A stretch of 9,627 nucleotides of DNA. It comes from Flavobacteriaceae bacterium. GTDB lineage: Bacteria; Bacteroidota; Bacteroidia; Flavobacteriales; Flavobacteriaceae. A model generated the notes under the pieces. It was not told where the DNA came from and did no database searches. It saw nothing but the letters and a program-made list of their open reading frames with translations. Every line of letters starts with the position of its first letter. Within the stretch, counting starts at the first letter, position 1. Made by a program: the position numbers and the translations under genes. Of this stretch, positions 1 through 5,988 are shown piece after piece. The stretch lies in the NCBI GenBank assembly GCA_013042825.1, contig JABDPL010000182.1, positions 1 through 9,627 of the forward strand, read 5' to 3'.

Positions 1-177
1 TCCCATAACAATGGCGCCGATGCATAAAATCAGGCTTAAAATGAGTAATGGTATATACAAGGGTTTTTCCTCGTTGGTAAGTGCAACATAGAGCAGGGAA
101 GGGCCTGTGAACATCAGGAATGCTGTAATGAACATATACCGAATTCCCCGCCTTAATACCTCTTTATCGGTCTTCAT
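1..177 (-). CDS. DUF6095 family small membrane protein (partial, C-terminus beyond left edge)
   Basis: The first 59 codons of a minus-strand gene are visible, starting MKTDKEVLRRG and running off the window. After a short basic N-terminus there are two hydrophobic segments, roughly residues 13-33 (containing MFTGPSLLY) and 41-58, joined by a short polar loop TNEEKP. This is the look of the small flavobacterial DUF6095 family: two helices, an MFTGP-type motif, and usually about 70-75 residues, so perhaps only 10-15 residues are missing. The start ATG lies inside the end of murQ, overlapping it by 14 bases in another frame, so the two are probably co-transcribed and translationally coupled. Its function is unknown. 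A link to murein recycling or envelope upkeep is suggested only by the overlap. The family call is from memory of the motif. Confidence 0.7.
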   Translation of the reverse strand, partial: MKTDKEVLRRGIRYMFITAFLMFTGPSLLYVALTNEEKPLYIPLLILSLILCIGAIVMG

Positions 178-985
178 TCAGATACGCTTTAATCGCATTT
201 CGCACGCTCTTGTGTTCATTAAGCAGAACCCTAGCCTCAAATTCGGAAACACTTAGCCTTTCCATGATCATTTTTTTTCCACGCTCCACCAACTTGGTAT
301 TGCTCAATTGCATATCTACCATTTTATTGCCTTCCACCTTTCCGAGTTGGATCATCGCGGCGGTTGTGATCATATTAAGTACGAGTTTTTGAGCCGTTCC
401 AGCCTTCATTCTTGAACTGCCGGTTACAAACTCAGGGCCAACCACAACCTCGACAGGAAACTGAGCCTCCCGGGCTACCGGACTGTTCTTGTTACAGGTT
501 ATGCAACCGGTTTCAATGTTGTTTTCATTGCAGTTCTTTAATGCCCCTACGACATATGGAGTGGTCCCGGAGGCCGCTATACCGACAACAAAATCATCGG
601 AATTCACCTCGAATTCGAGCAGATCTTTCCACCCCTGGATAGGTGAATCTTCAGCAAATTCAACGGCTTTCCTAATGGCAGAATCTCCCCCCGCCATCAG
701 TCCGATCACCACATCATGAGGGACTCCGAAGGTCGGTGGGCATTCAGATGCATCAACAATCCCCAAGCGTCCGCTTGTTCCGGCGCCAATGTAGAATAAC
801 CGCCCCCCTCTTTCCAATTTATTTACGACTCTCATAATTAGAGTTTCTACCTGCGGCAGGCTTTTTTCAACGGCAAGAGGGACCGTTTTGTCCTGTTCGT
901 TGATCTTGAGGATCAAATCATGAACAGACATGTTTTCGAGATTATCGTAGTGTGACTCTTCTTCAGTGATTTTTCTGAAATCCAT
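164..985 (-). CDS. murQ: N-acetylmuramic acid 6-phosphate etherase (MurQ)
   Basis: This cytoplasmic lyase/etherase cleaves the D-lactyl ether of MurNAc-6-phosphate, giving GlcNAc-6-phosphate and D-lactate, a step of peptidoglycan recycling. The 273-residue product has the SIS sugar-phosphate isomerase fold. The MurQ signature is at about residues 65-87 (IGAGTSGRLG, then DASECPPTFG). Glu81 in ASECPP and Glu112 in FAED fit the two catalytic glutamates of E. coli MurQ (Glu83 and Glu114 as recalled). AASGTTPYVVGAL (137-149) and GSSRMKAGTAQK (189-200) are further phosphate/sugar-binding segments. It is somewhat shorter than E. coli MurQ (298) but looks complete, with a short C-terminal helical part. 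The ATG is preceded by AAGG and TAAA, a usual Bacteroidota start context. It is divergent from the GH63 operon and overlaps the DUF6095 gene downstream. No MurNAc kinase, AnmK or NagZ is in view. Confidence 0.96.
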   Translation of the reverse strand: MDFRKITEEESHYDNLENMSVHDLILKINEQDKTVPLAVEKSLPQVETLIMRVVNKLERGGRLFYIGAGTSGRLGIVDASECPPTFGVPHDVVIGLMAGGDSAIRKAVEFAEDSPIQGWKDLLEFEVNSDDFVVGIAASGTTPYVVGALKNCNENNIETGCITCNKNSPVAREAQFPVEVVVGPEFVTGSSRMKAGTAQKLVLNMITTAAMIQLGKVEGNKMVDMQLSNTKLVERGKKMIMERLSVSEFEARVLLNEHKSVRNAIKAYLNEDR

Positions 986-1054
986 TTTAGCCTTAATTGC
1001 TATCTCAAAAATAAGTATAATAACTATATTTATACGAACTCACGACTACACTTT
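986..1054. promoter_or_regulatory. Divergent intergenic region between murQ and the GH63 operon
   Basis: This 69-base AT-rich spacer must carry the promoters of both murQ (leftward) and the GH63-symporter-kinase operon (rightward). On the plus strand, TATATTTA at 1025-1032 is one base off the Bacteroidota -7 consensus TAnnTTTG. A TTG lies at 997-999, but 25 bases away, which is longer than usual. TATAAT at 1016-1021 would be 16 bases from the same TTG. The forward start codon at 1055 has no Shine-Dalgarno sequence. No clear operator palindrome is visible. The two candidate promoters lie almost on top of each other. Confidence 0.45.
1006..1013 (-). promoter_or_regulatory. Candidate murQ -7 element (TATTTTTG)
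   Basis: Read on the minus strand, 1013 to 1006 is TATTTTTG, a full match to the Bacteroidota -7 consensus TAnnTTTG. Twenty-one bases upstream (1035-1038) is TTCG, one mismatch from the TTTG of the -33 element. Transcription would start near position 1000, giving murQ a leader of about 15 bases. The motif is short and the region AT-rich, so a chance match is possible. Confidence 0.35.
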
Positions 1055-2365
1055 ATGCAACATTTGCTTGGAGCAGCAACCGGAGTGCTCGAGAATAACT
1101 GGAAAGGAACCTTTACTATCCCATGTGAAGGATTATATCCGTTTCAATGGAACTGGGATTCGGGATTCATCGCTATCGGTTGGGGACATGTTAAGCGTGA
1201 AAGAGCTTATCGTGAAATCCACTCTTTACTGAGAGGTCAGTGGAAAAACGGTTTTATACCACACATCGTTTTTCATAACAAGGCCGATTCCTATTATCCC
1301 GGGCCGGAGGTGCATGCCTCCAACCTGCATGACTGTAGTCCGGATATTCCCACCTCCGGAATCACTCAACCACCCGTTTTGGGTTTTGTTCTGGAGTACC
1401 TGGGTGAAATGGCCCGATTTGATGAGGCGTACATGCAATTTCTTGAAAAGATCTATGATCGAATTTATCAAAACATCGAATATTTCTACCTGAACCGGGA
1501 TCCGCAGAAGGAGGGCCTGGTTTATATCTGTCATAATTGGGAAGCCGGAACAGATAACACGCCTGTCTGGGACTTCATTTGGGAAACCTTTGAGGTACCC
1601 GAATATCGACTGAACAGGAAGGATACCAAACTCATCGATGCCGATCACCGGCCCACCAATAGGGAATATCATTATTACATTCATCTTATCGAGTTGTTTA
1701 AATCCTGGCGTTACGACGATAAGCTTATCGCCGAGCGATCGCCCTTCCTGGTTCAGGATCCCTTGTTCAATGCGCTTTTATTGAGGTCTGCAGAAGGCAT
1801 GATCAATCTGGGAAAGCGATTGGGTAAAACGGAAATGGTTTCAAAGCTCAAATCCTGGTATCAAAACGGCTCGGAGAGTTTCAACCTAAAACTATATGAT
1901 AAAGAACTCAAGGCCTATGTTTATTATGACCTTCGGAATGATCGACAGCTCAGGCATATGTCTTCTTCCAGCTTTACACCTCTGTTTGCCGGAATTCCGG
2001 ATAAGATAAAAGCGACCGAATTGATTTCGCATCTGGATCATGGCCGATTCAGCGGAATGAATAACGAGAATTACCTATGCGCATCGTTTGATCCCGCAAG
2101 TCCGTATTTCAATTCTAAAAAGTACTGGCGCGGTCCGATCTGGATCAATCTGAACTGGTTGATCCATGAAGGTCTGAAACGCTATGGGTTTACAGAGTTA
2201 GCCGAACGCCTTAGATCAGACACCCTCAATTTGATTGAGAAATACGGTTTTTATGAGTATTTTGAGCCGTCAAAAGCCCTGAATAAAGAGTTGACGGAGG
2301 CTTATGGCGGGAAAAATTTTTCCTGGAGTGCCGCACTTACCATCGACCTGCTTTCTCAAAAATGA
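1055..2365 (+). CDS. GH63 / MGH1-like glycoside hydrolase, probable mannosylglycerate or glucosylglycerate hydrolase
   Basis: This 436-residue protein has no signal peptide and is a single (alpha/alpha)6-barrel-type hydrolase, about the size of the bacterial mannosylglycerate and glucosylglycerate hydrolases (roughly 420-450 residues). The N-terminal block LYPFQWNWDSGFIAIGW (28-44) carries the WD pair that binds sugar in this family. EAGTDNTPVWD (163-173) holds Asp167, the likely general acid. YWRGPIWINLNWLI (357-370) is the GH63/GH37-type motif, and FYEYFEP (399-405) with FSWSAAL (422-428) is the C-terminal catalytic block, where Glu401 is the likely general base. The expected reaction is hydrolysis of alpha-glycosyl-glycerate to hexose plus D-glycerate. 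It is the first gene of a three-gene operon whose third member is a glycerate kinase, which favours this substrate over glycogen, trehalose or N-glycans. Mannosyl versus glucosyl preference cannot be read by eye. ATG 1055 is the only good start: no ATG, GTG or TTG lies in frame between it and murQ. Confidence 0.82.
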   Translation: MQHLLGAATGVLENNWKGTFTIPCEGLYPFQWNWDSGFIAIGWGHVKRERAYREIHSLLRGQWKNGFIPHIVFHNKADSYYPGPEVHASNLHDCSPDIPTSGITQPPVLGFVLEYLGEMARFDEAYMQFLEKIYDRIYQNIEYFYLNRDPQKEGLVYICHNWEAGTDNTPVWDFIWETFEVPEYRLNRKDTKLIDADHRPTNREYHYYIHLIELFKSWRYDDKLIAERSPFLVQDPLFNALLLRSAEGMINLGKRLGKTEMVSKLKSWYQNGSESFNLKLYDKELKAYVYYDLRNDRQLRHMSSSSFTPLFAGIPDKIKATELISHLDHGRFSGMNNENYLCASFDPASPYFNSKKYWRGPIWINLNWLIHEGLKRYGFTELAERLRSDTLNLIEKYGFYEYFEPSKALNKELTEAYGGKNFSWSAALTIDLLSQK

Positions 2366-2375
2366 TATCTGATAG

Positions 2376-4019
2376 ATGAACTGGTTAGATTACACAATAG
2401 TAGCAGTATATATAGTCTTTTTTCTTGGAATGGGATATTATTTCAAGAATAACAAAGACTCTAAGGACTATTTTCTTGGCGGCAGAAGCCTGGGTTGGTT
2501 TCCCCTGAGTTTATCGACCATGGCGACGCAGTTGTCGGCCATAAGTTTTATCTCGGCACCTGCATTTGTAGGCCTGAAACTTGGTGGCGGTATGAAATGG
2601 CTAACCTTTGAAATTGCTGTTCCTCTGGCTATGATATTCATCATGCTGCTCGTAATTCCCCCCTTATTCCGGTCTGGAGTTGTGAGCATTTACGAGTATG
2701 TAGAACAACGGTTTTCGGCTTCAACGCGATTGATCCTAAGCATCGTTTTTCAGATAAGCAGGGCATTGGGAACTGGGGTTATGGTATATACTATAGCTAT
2801 AATCCTGCAGGCTGTCCTGGATATCGATTTTATTTACACCATAATCATAATCAGCGTAATCACCATCATTTATTCCTGGCAGGGGGGGATGAAGGCGGTC
2901 GTTTGGGGTGATGCTATTCAAATGATCCTGCTATTCGGCGGCTTGTTGGTCTGTTTGGCCTATGGTTGGGATCTCGTTCAGGATACCGGTGGCTTCACGG
3001 GATTTGATGAGTCGCGACTACAGGTGATCGATTATAATTTAGGCCTTGGTGAAGACCAGGAATATGGCCTCTGGCCAATGCTCATAGGTGGATTCTTTCT
3101 TTATGTTTCCTATTACGGATGCGATCAGACTCAGGCCCAGCGCCTGCTTTCGGCCAAAAGCGAAAAGACCATAAGGAAACTGCTCCTGGCCAATGGCGTG
3201 CTTCGTTTTCCTGTGGTCCTGATCTATTGTACAATGGGTTTGATCATAGGTTCACTGGTGACCCTGGCCCCGGATTTCTTGTCGGAAATAACCGGTACAA
3301 CAGAAAAATATTTTCCGGAAGAATTCGCTAATAGTGGTATAAAACCGGATTTAATGATTCCGGTTTTTATAACAAAGTATCTGCCTCATGGCTTTATCGG
3401 TCTTTTGATGGTCGCTATTATGTCGGCAGCAATGTCATCCTTAAGTTCAACAATCAACTCACTTTCCGCCGTGAGTGTTGAGGATTTCTTTAACAGGGGT
3501 AAAAAAAGACTGGAAACCAAGCGTTATATGAAAATTTCAAAATTCGCCGTGGTTTTCTGGGGTGTCGTTTGTATCGCATTTTCATTTCTTTTCGGTGGAA
3601 GTAAAAGTGCTGTTATTGAGATCATCAATGCTATTGGATCGGTGTTCTACGGGCCGGTTTTGGTTACTTTCATCCTGGCCATTTTCTCAAAAAAGGTTAA
3701 CCATGTTGGTATGAATGCGGGAATTATCACGGCAGTACTGATCAATCTGGTATTTTCAAAAACCATGCAGGATATTTTCAATATCGATCTTGGTTTTGAT
3801 GTATTCTGGATCTGGTTAAACTTTACCGGGGTGGTCATAGCCCTGGTTGTGGCGTACCTGGTCACAGCCTTAACACCACATGTACGGGTCAGGGAAGCGA
3901 CGGCCATACAATTTAAAGTAGAACGCAAAGATGTATTTTCAAAAGAGGTATATTTTCTTGTTGGATTCTTTATTTTGATATTGATGATCAGTTTCTTAAT
4001 TCCGACCCTGTTTTCCTAA
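2376..4019 (+). CDS. Sodium:solute symporter (SSS family), candidate glycosylglycerate importer
   Basis: This 547-residue inner-membrane protein has about 13 hydrophobic segments and belongs to the SSS (SLC5-like) family. Seen in order: TM1 start LDYTIVAVYIVFFLGMGYY, the KDYFLGGRSLGW motif (30-41), the unwound first core helix with STMATQLSAISFIS (47-60), SWQGGMKAVVWGDAIQ (167-182), the DQTQAQRLLSAKS loop (250-262), and SAAMSSLSSTINSLSAVS (350-367). The last contains the serines expected at the conserved Na2 sodium site. The family imports sugars, amino acids, organic acids or sialic acid with sodium. Here it sits 10 bases after the GH63 gene and 1 base before the glycerate kinase, so the natural reading is uptake of a glycosylglycerate or of glycerate. 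The family alone does not fix the substrate. A run of seven G at 2882-2888 falls on the conserved GGMK motif and the frame is intact. Confidence 0.9.
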   Translation: MNWLDYTIVAVYIVFFLGMGYYFKNNKDSKDYFLGGRSLGWFPLSLSTMATQLSAISFISAPAFVGLKLGGGMKWLTFEIAVPLAMIFIMLLVIPPLFRSGVVSIYEYVEQRFSASTRLILSIVFQISRALGTGVMVYTIAIILQAVLDIDFIYTIIIISVITIIYSWQGGMKAVVWGDAIQMILLFGGLLVCLAYGWDLVQDTGGFTGFDESRLQVIDYNLGLGEDQEYGLWPMLIGGFFLYVSYYGCDQTQAQRLLSAKSEKTIRKLLLANGVLRFPVVLIYCTMGLIIGSLVTLAPDFLSEITGTTEKYFPEEFANSGIKPDLMIPVFITKYLPHGFIGLLMVAIMSAAMSSLSSTINSLSAVSVEDFFNRGKKRLETKRYMKISKFAVVFWGVVCIAFSFLFGGSKSAVIEIINAIGSVFYGPVLVTFILAIFSKKVNHVGMNAGIITAVLINLVFSKTMQDIFNIDLGFDVFWIWLNFTGVVIALVVAYLVTALTPHVRVREATAIQFKVERKDVFSKEVYFLVGFFILILMISFLIPTLFS

Positions 4020-4020
4020 A

Positions 4021-5148
4021 ATGACAATTTTGATAATTCCAGATAGTTTTAAGGATTCGATTTCTTCGGAAGAAATAATCGAAGCCCTTTCGAGGGGCAT
4101 TCATGCAATTGATGAAAAGATAAAAATTGTAGGTATACCGGCATCAGATGGTGGTGAGGGGTTTTTAAATGCCGTAAAAAATCAAGTATCGACCGAGACG
4201 ATTTATCATGATGCCCTGGATCCTATTGGTCGCCCGGTCGAAGTGGAATATTTGCTGAATTCATCCGGTGAATCGGCTTATATCGAACTGGCAATGGCTT
4301 CCGGACTGGAGTGCTTGGATTCGTCGGAAAGAAATCCGATGTTTACCACCACCGTAGGAACCGGTCTCCAGATCTTACATGCCATAAATAAGGGAGCCCG
4401 AAAGGTATTTATAGGACTCGGTGGAAGCGCTACCAACGATGGTGGTATAGGTTTAGCCGGTGCTCTTGGCTATTCATTTCAAGATGCAACCGGTGAAACG
4501 CTTTTGCCAGTGGGTATGAATTTGGAAAGAATTGAAAGTATTTCAGGTGAATTCGATTTTCCCCATGTTCAGATCATCGGGGTCGCAGATGTCACCAATC
4601 CACTGATTGGAAAAACGGGAGCGGCATTTATATATGCCCCGCAAAAAGGCGCTTCTGAATCTGAGGTCAACGCACTGGATTCCGGATTATTGAACCTTAG
4701 TAACAAGGCTAGAGAGCAATTGGGCAGCGATTTCTCGGGTAGACCCGGAGCCGGAGCGGCAGGAGGTGCTGGTTATGGCTTGATGACCTTCCTAAATGCA
4801 CAACTGGTTACCGGAATGGATTTCTTTTTTGAATTGTCCCAACTTGAGAGGGTAATCGAGGAAATAGGAGTAGATCTTATAATTACCGGAGAGGGTAAAC
4901 TAGACAATCAATCCCTTAATGGAAAATTGATCAGCGGTTTGAAATCGTTCGCTAAAAAACATGATATACCTATAATGGCCATTTGCGGGCAATTAGGCCT
5001 GACCGAACCCCAATATCTTGAATTTGGAATAGATTACGTTACAGAGATTGCCGGTCCGGAGGTGGATGTTGAAGATCGCATTAAAAATGCCTCCCGGCTC
5101 ATTGAAAATATCGCATCGGTTATACTTTCAAAATTTACTCCTCGATAA
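4021..5148 (+). CDS. Glycerate kinase, type I (GlxK/GarK family)
   Basis: This cytoplasmic kinase has 375 residues, the normal length for the family. It phosphorylates D-glycerate with ATP; family I enzymes such as E. coli GarK and GlxK make 2-phosphoglycerate, which feeds enolase. Diagnostic segments are IPDSFKDSISSEEI (6-19), PASDGGEGF (40-48), GLGGSATNDGGIGLAGALGY (132-151), DVTNPLIGKTGA (190-201), GRPGAGAAGGAGYG (240-253) and ITGEGKLDNQSLNGK (288-302), all intact. The ATG follows the symporter's TAA by a single base (TAAAATG), so translation is very likely coupled. Together with the upstream GH63 hydrolase it would consume the glycerate half of a glycosylglycerate. Its 3' end overlaps the convergent DUF4249 gene by 14 bases, and no terminator hairpin is visible there. 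Confidence 0.95.
   Translation: MTILIIPDSFKDSISSEEIIEALSRGIHAIDEKIKIVGIPASDGGEGFLNAVKNQVSTETIYHDALDPIGRPVEVEYLLNSSGESAYIELAMASGLECLDSSERNPMFTTTVGTGLQILHAINKGARKVFIGLGGSATNDGGIGLAGALGYSFQDATGETLLPVGMNLERIESISGEFDFPHVQIIGVADVTNPLIGKTGAAFIYAPQKGASESEVNALDSGLLNLSNKAREQLGSDFSGRPGAGAAGGAGYGLMTFLNAQLVTGMDFFFELSQLERVIEEIGVDLIITGEGKLDNQSLNGKLISGLKSFAKKHDIPIMAICGQLGLTEPQYLEFGIDYVTEIAGPEVDVEDRIKNASRLIENIASVILSKFTPR
5135..5148. other. Tail-to-tail overlap of two convergent genes
   Basis: The last 14 bases of the glycerate kinase (stop TAA at 5146-5148) are also the last 14 bases of the DUF4249 gene on the other strand (stop TAA at 5135-5137). There is no intergenic space and I see no stable hairpin followed by T-runs on either side, so at least one transcript probably reads into the opposing gene before ending. 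Confidence 0.85.
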
Positions 5149-5986
5149 TGATTGAAGCTTTGTATTCCTCAGCTATCGCAAAATAGCCCAGGGCAAAATT
5201 ATCGCTGTTGTTAACATTGTTGGAAGAGTCCATGTTATCGATGTCGGTTGCATTGATAATGTTGCCACGAACGGTAACCGAAGGTGATTCAAAAGGCGAT
5301 GGATCCTGATTGCTTTGCTCGATCAGGAGATTCATGTAATTGTAGAAATCCTCATCTATTCCCATGATACTGATCGTTAATTCGTCACCTGGATTCACAT
5401 CCTCGTCATAGAAATAAGAGAAAGAAAACGATTGTCCTTCATAGAATGTGTCTTCGGAGGCGAAATAATTTTCAAAGTTAAAGTCGAATAAATAATAATC
5501 TTCCCTGTCAGGAAAATCGGTATATGACAGAATGATCTCCGTATCGTCTTCATCAAACAAGGTGTCATCACCCTGCGCGATACTGTCGAAAGGAACAGAG
5601 GGTTGAAACTCTGCCGTGGCAACATAAAACTCATCTTCAAAATCGATCTGCAGGAACCAACGGCCTGCAATCAGCTGCTCTGTTGGATAGAATTTACTGT
5701 AGATCCCTGTGCCCGGTTCTTCTTCTTCGAGAGGCTCACCGTCACTGAACTCCGGAAAATCAAGATTAGTCATGGTTATTTGTTGCAAGTTCGCTGGCGG
5801 AACCGAACCAAAGAATGAATTGGTCTGGCTTACCTTTATGCTTACCAGGGTAACAGCTTCCGATGTGTCAATACGTATCAGGGCGTCTACAACAAGGCGG
5901 GGATCTTCGCTCGGTACGTCCACTTCAATTACATCTTCACAAGAAAAAACACTTAGGCAGAAGAATAGAACTATTATACGTTTCAT
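5135..5986 (-). CDS. DUF4249 family lipoprotein, partner of the TonB-dependent receptor
   Basis: The 283-residue product begins MKRIIVLFFCLSVFSCEDVI, a lipoprotein signal peptide with lipobox VFSC and Cys16 as the lipidated residue. The mature start CEDVIEVDVPSEDPRLVVDA is the hallmark of DUF4249 as I know it, a Bacteroidota family usually encoded directly beside a TonB-dependent receptor without SusD. The rest is predicted beta-rich and very acidic, with many Asp/Glu clusters, and has few Lys/Arg. It probably sits on the outer membrane as an accessory to the receptor; the molecular function is unknown. I chose ATG 5986, two bases after the receptor's TGA (TGATCATG). A TTG two codons upstream would overlap that stop and adds only two residues ahead of the signal peptide. 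It is the distal gene of a two-gene operon. Confidence 0.85.
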   Translation of the reverse strand: MKRIIVLFFCLSVFSCEDVIEVDVPSEDPRLVVDALIRIDTSEAVTLVSIKVSQTNSFFGSVPPANLQQITMTNLDFPEFSDGEPLEEEEPGTGIYSKFYPTEQLIAGRWFLQIDFEDEFYVATAEFQPSVPFDSIAQGDDTLFDEDDTEIILSYTDFPDREDYYLFDFNFENYFASEDTFYEGQSFSFSYFYDEDVNPGDELTISIMGIDEDFYNYMNLLIEQSNQDPSPFESPSVTVRGNIINATDIDNMDSSNNVNNSDNFALGYFAIAEEYKASIIIEE

Positions 5987-5988
5987 GA

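Noticed and set aside
1226..1684. 152-codon open frame on the minus strand opposite the GH63 gene
   Set aside because: It is fully antisense to a well-conserved enzyme, resembles no family I know, and has no promoter or start context; a shadow frame.
1717..1730. Perfect 14-base palindrome CGATAAGCTTATCG
   Set aside because: It lies inside the GH63 coding sequence, does not extend further, has no partner copies and no nearby start site; most likely chance.
2882..2888. Run of seven G that could be a phase-variable tract
   Set aside because: It encodes the conserved GGMK motif of SSS carriers, the frame is intact and the run is short; phase variation is not supported.
164..5148. Idea that murQ and the GH63-symporter-kinase genes form one cell-wall sugar recycling cluster
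   Set aside because: murQ is on the opposite strand, its products are GlcNAc-6-phosphate and D-lactate rather than glycerate, and the GH63 motifs do not fit a hexosaminidase.
5160..5200. Small inverted repeat GCCCAGGGC as a terminator for the convergent genes
   Set aside because: The stem would be only three base pairs with a three-base loop and there is no T-run; not a credible terminator.
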